Below are positions 26,939 to 35,811 of a DNA stretch of 64,000 nucleotides, one piece after another. The DNA comes from JABAAI01 sp965261955 (GTDB taxonomy: Bacteria; Spirochaetota; Leptospiria; Leptospirales; Leptonemataceae), in the NCBI GenBank assembly GCA_965261955.1, contig CBDHEM010000069.1, positions 62,001-126,000 on the forward strand. The letters are read 5' to 3'. The notes under the pieces were generated by a model. It saw only the letters and a program-made list of their open reading frames with translations. It searched no databases and was not told where the DNA came from. Positions within the stretch are counted from its first letter, which is position 1, and the number at the start of each line of letters is the position of its first letter. The position numbers and the translations under genes are program-made.

Positions 26939-27150
26939 TGACCTTCCCCAAAAAGAGTGGACAGTCCACTTTAAATTATGATGAAAGTCCCGCTAGTGCG
27001 GGTAATGTAGATATGGGTGGAACTGTTATAAAATTGTGGGAATAATTCGTAAAAAGCTCTACGGTTTGAAAAATCATCGATAAATACATAAGCGTAAATT
27101 TAATATTATATCTATTTTAGCCCTACAGCTTTACATGGGTGTTTATATTA
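26939..27150 (+). pseudogene. IS3 left end fused to the 3' end of an RCC1-type gene
   Basis: 26939-26979 is the IS3 left terminal region (TGACCTTCCCCAAAAAGAG, then GTGGACAGTCCACTTT). It passes without a break into GATGAAAGTCCCGCTAGTGC, the last repeat of an RCC1-type gene, down to its TAA at 27043-27045. The next 100 bp duplicates the 3' flank of the complete gene (28580-28680). So a second RCC1 gene existed and all but its tail was removed at the IS end. Confidence 0.8.
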
Positions 27151-27163
27151 AAATACGGGAAAG

Positions 27164-28578
27164 ATGCTTGATAAAAATAGAGTTTTACTACGCATACTTC
27201 AGGACATGGGACGTCTAATAGGAATACCTTTCACGAAAAGAAACATCTACACTACTATAGGTACTGTATTTTTATTTTTACTTCTTTTTATGCAGACTAA
27301 GATGAGCTGTCATGAGCATGCTCCTTTTCACGGTTTTTTCTATGGACATAGTTGTGTAATTATCTCAGGGGGTCATGTACGTTGCTGGGGTGGTAGTCCC
27401 TCTGGTGAACTTGGCTATGGGCATACGAATGCTATAGGTGATGATGAAAGTCCCGCTAGTGCGGGTAATGTGGATGTGGGTGGAACTGTTACGCAACTTG
27501 CCGCAAGCGAAAATCACACTTGTGCCTTGCTAATGGGTGGCGCTGTGACCTCCCCCAAAAAGAGTGCACAGTCCACTTTAAGTTATGGAGGAAGTGTACG
27601 TTGCTGGGGATACAATGGAAGAGGTCAACTTGGCTATGGGCATACGAATGCTATAGGTGATGATGAAAGCCCCGCTAGTGCAGGCGATGTGAATGTGGGT
27701 GAAACTGTTATACAGATTGCTACAGGCCGAAACCATACTTGCGCGCTGCTAACGGACGGTTCTGTACGTTGCTGGGGATACAATGGAAGAGGTCAACTTG
27801 GCTATGGACATACGAATACTATAGGCGATGATGAAAGCCCCGCTAGTGCAGGCGATGTGAATGTGGGTGAAACTGTTATACAGATTGCTACAGGCCGAAA
27901 CCATACTTGCGCGCTGCTAACGGACGGTTCTGTACGTTGCTGGGGATACAATGGAAGAGGTCAACTTGGCTATGGACATACGAATACTATAGGCGATGAT
28001 GAAAGCCCCGCTAGTGCGGGTATGTGAATGTGGGTGGAACTGTTATACAAATTGCTACAGGCCAATCTCACACTTGCGCGCTGCTAACGAACGGTGCTGT
28101 ACGTTGCTGGGGATATAATAGAGATGGTTACCTTGGCTATGGGCATACGAAGACTATAGGTGATGATGAAAGTCCCGCTAGCGCGGGTGATGTGGATGCG
28201 GGTGGGGCTGTTATACAAATTGCCGTAGGCCAAGGTCACGCTTGTGCGTTGCTAACAAGTGGCGCTGTGCGCTGTTGGGGGGGACGGATGGGAAACCATG
28301 GATGGGGTGAACTTGGCTATGGGCATACAAACGCTATAGGTGATGATGAAAGCCCCGCTAGCGCAGGCGATGTGAATGTGGGTGAAACTGTTACACAACT
28401 TGCTGCAGGTGAATTTCTCACTTGTGCCTTGCTAGTGAGTGGCGCTGTACGTTGCTGGGGGGGCAATCCTGATGGTGAACTTGGCTATGGCCATACGAAT
28501 GCTATAGGTGATGATGAAAGCCCCGCTAGTGCGGGTAATGTAGATGTGGGTGGAAATGTTATAAAGTTGTGGGAATAA
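27164..28578 (+). pseudogene. RCC1-repeat surface or secreted protein, split by a frameshift
   Basis: Two adjacent frames (27164-28027 and 28024-28578) belong to one gene of about 470 residues. An N-terminal hydrophobic segment (TVFLFLLLFMQTKMSC) suggests export. RCC1-type beta-propeller repeats follow, with the core CALLTDGSVRCWG and ELGYGHTNAIGDDESP; unit length is 168 bp (56 residues) and two units are identical. A single base is missing at about 28020 (GGTATGTG for GGCGATGTG). Repeat 1 also contains an in-frame IS3 end (27546-27594, read as TSPKKSAQSTLSYGG). Function unknown; such repeats usually mediate protein contacts. Confidence 0.85.
27546..27594 (+). repeat. Fossil IS3 left end inside the RCC1-type gene, in frame
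   Basis: TGACCTCCCCCAAAAAGAG followed by TGCACAGTCCACTTTAAG and TTATGGAGGAAG matches the first 50 bases of the IS3 copies with a few changes. It does not shift the frame of the RCC1 gene and adds about 16 residues. It looks like the scar left after most of an IS copy was deleted. Confidence 0.8.
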
Positions 28579-28749
28579 TTCGTAAAAGGCTCTACGGTTT
28601 GAAAAATCGTCGATAAATACATAAGCGTAAATTTAATATTATATCTATTTTAGCCCTACAGCTTTACATGGGTTTTGTAGAATAGAATATAGGTCTCTTG
28701 ACAAGAGAAATAGTTATAGTGAGTTGTTGCTTTCACATGGCTATTGATT

Positions 28750-29019
28750 ATGCGTGAACTGTTTTTATTATCTATAGGACTCATCACAGGCTCTGTGATG
28801 ATTATGTGGTCATCGTGGCAAATCTACCGTCACTTCTCTATAAGCAAGGAAGAGCGTCATGGTCATCGTTTTTATTTTCGTGTGGCCCTCTTCGTAGGAC
28901 TGATTGGATTAGGTGACTTTTCTAAATCTTTACGGGAAATGATTCAATTCTTTACGAATAGGCCATCTGTTTCTCAGGTAACTTCTGTTTCTATGATGGC
29001 TGATATTCAAAAACTGTAA
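28750..29019 (+). CDS. Small two-helix membrane protein
   Basis: An 89-residue protein with two hydrophobic segments, LFLLSIGLITGSVMIMW (about 4-20) and FRVALFVGLIGLGDF (about 46-60), joined by a basic loop (SISKEERHGHR) that should face the cytoplasm. Two ATGs lie at 28744 and 28750; the second is chosen only by convention. Not recognised. It sits between the RCC1-type gene and the transposase and is probably accessory. Confidence 0.5.
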   Translation: MRELFLLSIGLITGSVMIMWSSWQIYRHFSISKEERHGHRFYFRVALFVGLIGLGDFSKSLREMIQFFTNRPSVSQVTSVSMMADIQKL

Positions 29020-29145
29020 TCACGCCAGTTGATTTTTTTTATCATTGTAAAATATTCTCGCCTATCACGGCGAAATAAAGAAGTACCTATCATTATATCT
29101 CTATTTTAGTCTGCTCTCAGAATGAAGTTGTTTAGGAGGAATAAT

Positions 29146-29274
29146 ATGACTTTTTTAGATTATGATTTGGATAAACTAGTATCAGATGCTTACCCATTGC
29201 GTAAAATTTCAGCAATGATTTGTTTTTCAAGACTATGCGAGAAAAACTTTGCAGATCTAAGTTGTAGACTATAA
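29146..29274 (+). pseudogene. Short frame resembling the N end of a transposase
   Basis: A 42-residue frame behind a strong AGGAGG site. Its text (LDYDLDKLVSDAYPLRKISA) recalls the start of IS5/IS1182-type transposases, where a hydrophobic-PLRKI segment is common. It stops just before the 150-bp region that is shared with the 25.3 kb fragment. It may be a truncated N-terminus of another element. Low certainty. Confidence 0.3.
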
Positions 29275-29289
29275 CACAGGAGGGTGTAA

Positions 29290-30862
29290 ACAACTCTATA
29301 TAGTCAGCCTTGAAAAACCAGAATACTATGGATATTTCGCATTTATAAGCTATTCTGAAGTAAAAAGTAGTACCCATAATCGCAAGGTTTTGCGAAAAGG
29401 TGTTCAAAAGCTTGTGTTTTTCAAGCATTATTTTTCAGAGGTTCCCTATGTTAGCTCAAAAAAAAAATGATTATCAAAGAGACTTGTTTAAGACGAATTT
29501 GGAAGGTATGCTCAATCATAATGAGCCCTTATTTCGTTTAGCTCAGAAAATAGATTGGGAAAAGTTTGATACTGAATTTGGTAAACTCTATTGTCCTGAC
29601 AATGGCCGTCCAGCCAAGTTAACCCGCTTGATGGTAGGACTGCATTACTTAAAAGCCACATTTAATGAAAGTGATGAAAGTGTTTTAGATAAATGGGTTC
29701 AAAATGTCTATTGGCAACACTTTTGCGGATACCAAGAATTCCAGCAGGAAGCTCCTTGTGATCATAGCACATTAAGCAGATGGCGTAAGCGTATAAAATC
29801 TAAAGGGATGGAAAAGCTTTTAGAAGAAACAATTCGTTGTGCTCTTTCTAATAAATTACTGCGTAGACATCATGTCCAAAAAGTAAATGTAGATACAACA
29901 GTTCAGGAAAAGGCCATTACATATCCAACAGATGGTAAACTATATTTTAAAGCTTTACAATATTTATCAGAACTGGCTAAGAGAAATAATATTCGTCTTC
30001 GCCAAAGTTATTCTCGTTTATCTAAAAAGTCATTATTAATGCAGAACCGATATTTTAGAGGACGTAAATACAGACTTGCAAGGCGTGAGCAAAAGAGCTT
30101 AAAAACCTATTTTGGCCGTGTTTTACGGGATGTAGAGCGTAAATTACATTCTATAGACTTACATAAAAATTATGAATCTTCTTTGTGTCTTCTTCACCGT
30201 CTTTACGATCAAACCAAGGATAGCAAAAACAAAGTTTATAGTTTACATGCACCGGAAGTAGAATGTATCTCTAAAGGAAAAACGCATAAGAAGTATGAAT
30301 TTGGATGTAAGGCAAGTTACGTGACAAGTAGTCAAGGTAACTTTGTTTTAGGCGCGATGGCAAAACATGGTAATCCTTTTGATGGGCATACATTACCATC
30401 GGCCATAGAACAGGTAGAAAGGTTTTTACCCAATTCATTAAGTGTAAAAGAAGTTTTTGTGGATAGAGGTTATAGAGGAGCGAAAGTTAAAGATGGGATA
30501 ACAGTTCACATTGTTGGCGCAAAGAGGAAGAAAAAAATGAAACGTAGTTTACGCAAGTGGATGAAAAGAAGAGCCGCTATTGAACCCATCATTGGTCACA
30601 TGAAGAATGATGGAGGTGTACGACGAAATCACCTCTTAACGCAAGAAGGTGATAAGATGTATGCGGTTTTACTAGGTGCTGGCTTTAATATGAGAAAATT
30701 GCTAAAAGCTTTTTCTTGGCTTAAATTTATTCCGCAATATCTGACTAATATTTCCTTAAAAAAGGAAATATGGGTTATGGCATTTTCTTAATATAGTGCC
30801 TTTTTCAAGCTTAACTATATAAACCGAAAATCTTACAATTCCGTTCATTTTACAACAGTCCC
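29290..30862 (+). mobile_element. IS5/IS1182-like insertion sequence, boundaries uncertain
   Basis: The element is defined by the transposase gene and by homology of its left part (from about 29290) to the fragment at 25004-25450. The right boundary is put at 30862 because CATTTTACAACAGTCCC (30846-30862) matches the MITE termini of this window. The matching left terminal repeat could not be found, so the left boundary is only the start of shared sequence. Confidence 0.6.
29448..30791 (+). CDS. IS5/IS1182-like DDE transposase
   Basis: About 447 residues. N-terminal region GMLNHNEPLFRLAQKIDW and LYCPDNGRPAKLTRLMVGLH is typical of this transposase group. The DDE core follows: Asp in VNVDTTVQEKAI, Asp in VFVDRGYRGAK and Glu in RRAAIEPIIGHMKNDGG. 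ATG 29448 with AGAGG seven bases ahead is preferred over the longer frame from 29400. The frame is complete, so the element may be active and could mobilise the MITEs. Confidence 0.92.
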   Translation: MLAQKKNDYQRDLFKTNLEGMLNHNEPLFRLAQKIDWEKFDTEFGKLYCPDNGRPAKLTRLMVGLHYLKATFNESDESVLDKWVQNVYWQHFCGYQEFQQEAPCDHSTLSRWRKRIKSKGMEKLLEETIRCALSNKLLRRHHVQKVNVDTTVQEKAITYPTDGKLYFKALQYLSELAKRNNIRLRQSYSRLSKKSLLMQNRYFRGRKYRLARREQKSLKTYFGRVLRDVERKLHSIDLHKNYESSLCLLHRLYDQTKDSKNKVYSLHAPEVECISKGKTHKKYEFGCKASYVTSSQGNFVLGAMAKHGNPFDGHTLPSAIEQVERFLPNSLSVKEVFVDRGYRGAKVKDGITVHIVGAKRKKKMKRSLRKWMKRRAAIEPIIGHMKNDGGVRRNHLLTQEGDKMYAVLLGAGFNMRKLLKAFSWLKFIPQYLTNISLKKEIWVMAFS

Positions 30863-30908
30863 TTATTTTCTAGCTTTACATCACACATATAGCCATTAGC
30901 CTAATCTC

Positions 30909-31454
30909 GTGAGTGCAGCTAAAGCCCTACATTTAATTGAAAAATTAACAGAGGCCAATATATCTAAAGAAACAGCCACGGAGCTACTCGAATATGTAGA
31001 GCAGAAACAGACTAATGCTGTTACAAAAGATTACTTTGAAGCCAGAATAACCGCAGGAGAAGATAAGTTAGGAGCCAAGATAACCGCAGGAGAAGATAAG
31101 TTAGGAGCCAAGATAACCGCAGGAGAAAATAAGTTAGGAGCCAAGACAACAGCAACAGAAGATAAGTTAGGAGCCAAGATAACTGCAGTAGAAGATAAGT
31201 TAGAAACAAAGATAACCGCACTAGAAGATAAGTTAGAAACAAAGATAACCGCACTAGAAGATAAGTTAGAAACAAAGATAACCGCACTAGAAGATAAGTT
31301 AGGAGCCAAGATAACCGCACTAGAAGATAAGTTAGAAACAAAGATAACCGCACTAGAAGATAAATTAGGAGCCAAGATAACGGGCTTGAAATTGTTTACA
31401 GGCTTTAACACGGCTTTGCTACTGGCTGTTTTAGCAAAGCTATTCTTGGACTAA
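30909..31454 (+). CDS. Hendecad-repeat coiled-coil membrane protein, Bdr-like
   Basis: A 181-residue protein starting at GTG. The N domain (ALHLIEKLTEANISKETATE) leads into about ten 11-residue repeats of the form ITALEDKLGAK or ITAGEDKLGAK, encoded by 33-bp tandem repeats (31045-31380), and then a single C-terminal membrane segment (TGFNTALLLAVLAKLFLD). An 11-residue period favours a straight, right-handed coiled coil. This plan of helical N domain, hendecads and C-terminal anchor is that of Borrelia Bdr and DUF1640-type proteins; orthology is not claimed. Repeat number could vary by recombination. Confidence 0.75.
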   Translation: MSAAKALHLIEKLTEANISKETATELLEYVEQKQTNAVTKDYFEARITAGEDKLGAKITAGEDKLGAKITAGENKLGAKTTATEDKLGAKITAVEDKLETKITALEDKLETKITALEDKLETKITALEDKLGAKITALEDKLETKITALEDKLGAKITGLKLFTGFNTALLLAVLAKLFLD

Positions 31455-31551
31455 ATCCCTTTTTTGGCTACCTTTTGGCTGCTTTTTTCAATCGCTTGAT
31501 GGGAGATATCATCGCACATGAGGATTGGATGATGATTTCATGGCGCTTCAT

Positions 31552-31653
31552 GGGATTATTGCGAAATGTAAAGAATTGCAAATAGAGTGCTATGAAACGC
31601 TGATTTAAGGTATTTTATAGAACTTGAATTCACATAATAAGTGCAACAGTCCC
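31552..31653. repeat. MITE-like element, copy at 31.6 kb
   Basis: A 102-bp element: GGGATTATTGCGAAATGTAA at the left and GTGCAACAGTCCC at the right. The interior ATTGCAAATAGAGTGC and AAACGCTGATTTAAGG is the reverse complement of the 39159-39267 copy. It ends 20 bp from the stop of the Sua5-type gene. Confidence 0.8.
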
Positions 31654-31673
31654 TTCCCTTCTGTTTCCTTCCC

Positions 31674-32687
31674 TCATGGTAAGGAAACAGAAAAGCTAGA
31701 GCCTCTCCTTAGACGGTCATTAATGGCAAATCCTATTCCATGATTTGGGAGGTAATGAGTAATAATAATCTGATTTGTTGTGAGTTTTGCGGCTTTGTCT
31801 AGAGTTCTGAAAAAATTTTCTCCCGCTTCAGTGAGATCACCTTTCAAAGAAAAGTTTAGATAAGAAGCAAATCCAGCGGGAGCTTTTTCTTTTCCAAAGG
31901 AAATATAACAGCTTTTTTCTGGACCTATATTATGTTTATGAAGGGCTCGCTTTAGCTTTTCTGTTATAAAATAATTTTGGAAAGGGTTTTCCGAGAGAAG
32001 CAATATCATCGGCAATTTTGGAGAATAGTGACGAGATAGCTGCCCTGGTGCAAGGGGCTTCTGCTCTGTCTTCTTTGTACACATTTTGACGCTAAAGCCG
32101 GCTTGTTTGATTTGTTCCCGACTGAGCCCTCCCGGTCTCAGTATTTCGATTTCTTTTCCTTTGTTTTGCAAAATTGTAGACTCGATACCAATTTTACAAT
32201 GGCCTCCATCTAAAACACCAGCGATTTGTTTCCCTATATCTTCTAAAACCATTTGAGCTGTCGTGGGGCTTTGTTGATTTGATATATTTGCAGAAGGAGC
32301 AGCCAAGGGGAAGTTACATTTTTGGATTAGTTTTCGTAAAAGGTCATGATCCGGAACACGGTAAGCTGCTTGTGAAAGACCTGCACAAATGATGGAAGGT
32401 AAATTTCCTTCATGCTTCAAAAGTAAAGTCATTGGACCGGGCCAAAAATGCGCTAAACGCTGGTGAATCTTTTCTCCTCTACCATAGTCAAAGACGTGAC
32501 GTGTTTCTGAAAAGTGGCAAATTAGGGGATTGTATTTTGGACGTTTTTTTACAGAAAAGATTTTTGCGACGGCTTTTTCATTTAGAGCATTAGCTGCTAA
32601 TCCGTAGACGGTTTCTGTGGGAACTCCAACAAGCTTTCCCTCTTTAAGTGCCTGCGTTGCTTCTTCCAGGTTTAATAATTGGCTCAT
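31674..32687 (-). CDS. L-threonylcarbamoyladenylate synthase, Sua5 type
   Basis: A 337-residue enzyme making threonylcarbamoyl-AMP for the t6A modification of tRNA position 37. YrdC-type domain at about 1-205 (VGVPTETVYGLAANAL, KRPKYNPLICHF, AAPSANISNQQSPTTA, LRPGGLSREQI), then a linker with PGQLSRHYSPKLP and the C-terminal Sua5 domain. The two-domain length distinguishes it from the short TsaC. It overlaps the M16 peptidase gene by four bases (ATGA), so the two are translated together. Confidence 0.94.
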   Translation of the reverse strand: MSQLLNLEEATQALKEGKLVGVPTETVYGLAANALNEKAVAKIFSVKKRPKYNPLICHFSETRHVFDYGRGEKIHQRLAHFWPGPMTLLLKHEGNLPSIICAGLSQAAYRVPDHDLLRKLIQKCNFPLAAPSANISNQQSPTTAQMVLEDIGKQIAGVLDGGHCKIGIESTILQNKGKEIEILRPGGLSREQIKQAGFSVKMCTKKTEQKPLAPGQLSRHYSPKLPMILLLSENPFQNYFITEKLKRALHKHNIGPEKSCYISFGKEKAPAGFASYLNFSLKGDLTEAGENFFRTLDKAAKLTTNQIIITHYLPNHGIGFAINDRLRRGSSFSVSLP

Positions 32688-33916
32688 GCCGGAGTGAGAA
32701 CTGCTTTCAGCATGGGACCGCTTAGTGTCTTTTGGGCCATCTCTAGTACATCATCAAGTGTGGTACTTTCTATCTGATGCAAAAATTTCTGGACTGGATT
32801 TTCTGTTTCTCCTCGCAAGACGGGTAGCGCCATCATGCTGTTTAGCCCTGCGCTAGTCTCAGCTCGGGCAGCCACAGAGGCTCTTATTGAAGCCTGACAA
32901 CGCTTCAAGGCATCTACATTCAAATGCGATTTACAAATGAGATTGATTTGAGCCATGACTTCAGTAGATAATTGTTCTAACTCATTAGGAGCAATACCAC
33001 AGCTTATACCCAAGGTATGAAATGGATGATCTCGCATTATCCAAGAATAGATGCCATAACAAGACATGCCTAATTCCTCACGTATTCTTTCAAAAAGTAG
33101 TGCAGAGTCATTTCCTCCTAGAAGATAATTCATAATATCTTGTTTTACACAATCGGGATGAGTTGCCTCTAAGGCAGGAAAAAAGAAATGGCAATAGGCT
33201 TCGCTGATACCAGCTTTTGTGAGGAGTAGCTCCTTTGTATTCTGAGGGATCACTTTTTCGTTTACAGGTTTTCTTTTCATCGGCATTTTTCCGAAAAAAA
33301 AATCCACACAAGATAGGGCCTCTTGTTTGGAGACACCACCAGCTATAGCGACTAAACAATTTTCTCCCCCATAAAAGTCTTGGCGGAAGTTATGCATCTT
33401 TTCTACGTTTGCCGAACGAATACTTTTTTCTGTTCCGATAATAGGATGATAGGAAGCTCCAAAATAATTCGCAAAGGCACGCTCCATTAAATAGCTATCT
33501 GGATCATCTTCACGTTCCCGTAATTCGCTTAGTATGGGATTAAGCTCCTTAGCAAATTCCTCTTCTGGAAAGAGCGGGTTTGTGTACATGTCTGCCAAAA
33601 TATCAAATCCCTCAGAAAAATATTCATTTAAAACAGAGATATAATAGACCGTATGATCATAAGTTGTGTAGGCATTCATTTTTGCCCCTATATCATTAGC
33701 TGCTCGTGATATGGCCGTTCCTCCAGAGCGTTTCTGGGAACCCTTAAAAAACATATGTTCTAATATGTGTGCCATTCCGTGATTGTCATTTCCTTCGGAT
33801 GCTGAGCCTACCTGAGTGAGTATTTGTATATTGGTTAGATAACTTTTATGGGGATAGTACAAAAAGCGCACATTGCCGACTTTTTGTATTTCAATATCTT
33901 CTGTTGCTATTTGCAT
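32684..33916 (-). CDS. M16 family zinc metallopeptidase
   Basis: A 410-residue processing-peptidase type protein. The inverted zinc motif HILEH (His50, Glu53, His54) in GMAHILEHMFFKGS is complete, with the third ligand in the helix SELREREDDPDSYLMER (Glu about 130). The second, non-catalytic M16 domain follows (about 170-400; GISEAYCHFFFPALE, GGNDSALLFERIREELGM). Length and single-chain layout match bacterial PqqL/YmxG-like enzymes that act as dimers. It is cotranscribed with the Sua5-type gene. Confidence 0.93.
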   Translation of the reverse strand: MQIATEDIEIQKVGNVRFLYYPHKSYLTNIQILTQVGSASEGNDNHGMAHILEHMFFKGSQKRSGGTAISRAANDIGAKMNAYTTYDHTVYYISVLNEYFSEGFDILADMYTNPLFPEEEFAKELNPILSELREREDDPDSYLMERAFANYFGASYHPIIGTEKSIRSANVEKMHNFRQDFYGGENCLVAIAGGVSKQEALSCVDFFFGKMPMKRKPVNEKVIPQNTKELLLTKAGISEAYCHFFFPALEATHPDCVKQDIMNYLLGGNDSALLFERIREELGMSCYGIYSWIMRDHPFHTLGISCGIAPNELEQLSTEVMAQINLICKSHLNVDALKRCQASIRASVAARAETSAGLNSMMALPVLRGETENPVQKFLHQIESTTLDDVLEMAQKTLSGPMLKAVLTPA

Positions 33917-34028
33917 TTATATTTATATTTATATTTAATCGGAGAATTTATCACCACCCAAGTCTCTAGGGATAGTGTCTACTTTCAAGCTATTTTATTT
34001 TTAAGAAGAAGTTAGCTTTTTCTTTTTT

Positions 34029-35582
34029 TCATTTCTGTTCCATGATCATTTTGTGGATCATTTTATGATTCAATTGTAAAGCGGGGTCATTAGGGTATCT
34101 ATGGAGTAAGCGAGTATGAATTTCACTAGCTTGCTCAAATTCATCGTTTTCCAGTAAGTGGCTCACCTGAAGGGTTTGGATAAGGGGATGCGGTAAATGT
34201 AGTTTTTGCAAATATTGTCTGCTTAGAGCATGGGTTGGACTTTTAAAATAATAAATACCAAGGAAGGCTCGCAGAGCTAGATTATGACCGGATAGGTTTT
34301 CTGCAATTTCTATGAAAGGAGTGAGATTGATAGCCTTTTGGTATTGATAATATGTCCATATTAGAGATGTACTATAGCTAGCTATTTTAACTATATCTAT
34401 TTCCTCTCCTTTGCCTATGGGCTCTTGTAGTAAATTTGCATAAAGCAAAAAACGTCGCCTCAACATGTTTGTTTGTGATATAGGTGACAGTACGTAGTGA
34501 TTGAGAATGAGGTCTTTATAAAGTACAGAATAGATCCTTGGTAAAGGAGCTTGATCGCTGAGACCCGTGGCTATGAGTTGGAGAAATTTATTTTGTTCTT
34601 TTTGAGATGGTTTAGTGATATCGCTTCTTTTATTTTCTAAAATACGAAACCATACAGTGCCTTTTATAGAAGCCATGTTCAATTGAGCTAGACAATATTC
34701 TATTTCATACCAAGTTTTTTCTCCCGGCCAGTTTCTAGATTTTATAATACGTATCAAAAATGCATAAAGTTTCTGATTTTGTATATATAATTGCAAAACA
34801 AGATTCGTTATATAAGGACTAGTGTTTTCTTGATTTTTTTCATAAATTAAAATCAGTCGGGCAGCTTGAAAAATAGAACCGCGAGCCAGTAAAATTTGAT
34901 ACTGTTTAATAAGTTGGTCTTCCTGTGTTGGAGATTGATTTAATGTTTTCACGATATTTTTTTCGCTTTCTTTGTCACCCCTTTGTAGAGCAGATAATAG
35001 TTGTGCATATATATTCTCCTTGTGGTAAGTAATCTGCGAAATTTTTGGAGGTACCTTTGTTAAAATTTGATAACACAATTCATAATAAACGGTTGGGTTT
35101 TTGACTTTTCTATGATAGAAAGTAGCTAATGGAAACATTTTTTTCCGAGCGGAATAAAGACTCAGAACTTGGAATAAATCTGTATGATTTTCTTCAGACT
35201 GAGAGTACAAAGAACCTAAAGTTTGAAGCCAAGAAAAATGTCCCCTCCATAAGCAGTAATTGATGATGGCATCAATTACACTTGTATCATCGTTATATAC
35301 AATTGCAGATAAATCCCTAAGAATGGATCGAAAAAGGATAGGCATTCTTTCTTCTGCAATTTTCCAAAGTTTTTGATCAAAAAGATATTGTACCTTCCAA
35401 AAAACAAACGGGAAGTGATTAGGAACTACTTTATTAGCAACAGACGGAAGAAAAGAATTTTCTAGTTGTACTTTGTTTTGTACATATGGTGCTAATTCTT
35501 CCTGAAAAAAAAGATTTGCTGTAGCAAAAGGAAGCATATCTTCTTCCACTGTTTGTAGAGGTAATTTCTGTGTTTTTACCAT
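34029..35582 (-). CDS. Large helical-repeat protein of unknown function
   Basis: A 517-residue protein without a signal peptide. Almost entirely predicted helical, with degenerate TPR-like segments; the C end (EFEQASEIHTRLLHRYPNDP) is the clearest TPR-type unit, and others are suggested around residues 160-260. It has no catalytic motif I can identify. It is transcribed divergently from the lytic transglycosylase, which has a similar helical N-terminal superhelix, so a joint envelope role is possible but only inferred. Confidence 0.6.
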   Translation of the reverse strand: MVKTQKLPLQTVEEDMLPFATANLFFQEELAPYVQNKVQLENSFLPSVANKVVPNHFPFVFWKVQYLFDQKLWKIAEERMPILFRSILRDLSAIVYNDDTSVIDAIINYCLWRGHFSWLQTLGSLYSQSEENHTDLFQVLSLYSARKKMFPLATFYHRKVKNPTVYYELCYQILTKVPPKISQITYHKENIYAQLLSALQRGDKESEKNIVKTLNQSPTQEDQLIKQYQILLARGSIFQAARLILIYEKNQENTSPYITNLVLQLYIQNQKLYAFLIRIIKSRNWPGEKTWYEIEYCLAQLNMASIKGTVWFRILENKRSDITKPSQKEQNKFLQLIATGLSDQAPLPRIYSVLYKDLILNHYVLSPISQTNMLRRRFLLYANLLQEPIGKGEEIDIVKIASYSTSLIWTYYQYQKAINLTPFIEIAENLSGHNLALRAFLGIYYFKSPTHALSRQYLQKLHLPHPLIQTLQVSHLLENDEFEQASEIHTRLLHRYPNDPALQLNHKMIHKMIMEQK

Positions 35583-35811
35583 TTTATTAAGAATAAAAAG
35601 TTACCTTTTTGAAAGAAAAACCGATCTGTACAGGAAACAGCCCATAGATTCTACAAACATAAAACTACACGTTAAAAATATCGACATTTTTAAAGATTAG
35701 AGTCCATCAAAAAAAGGGAATTTCTTTTTGTTTTTGTTGTACTTTTGAGATATTATGTAATCATATGGAACATTTGTACGAGCTGTATTTTTGACTAGGG
35801 GCTATTGGATA

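Noticed and set aside
29132..29428. A 98-residue minus-strand frame
   Set aside because: The region is the conserved upstream part of the IS5/IS1182-like element and the plus-strand frame is conserved instead in the 25.3 kb fragment.
31021..31411. Minus-strand Leu- and Ser-rich repeat proteins
   Set aside because: These are antisense readings of the 33-bp repeats of the hendecad gene; the plus strand has the start, the domain plan and the membrane anchor.
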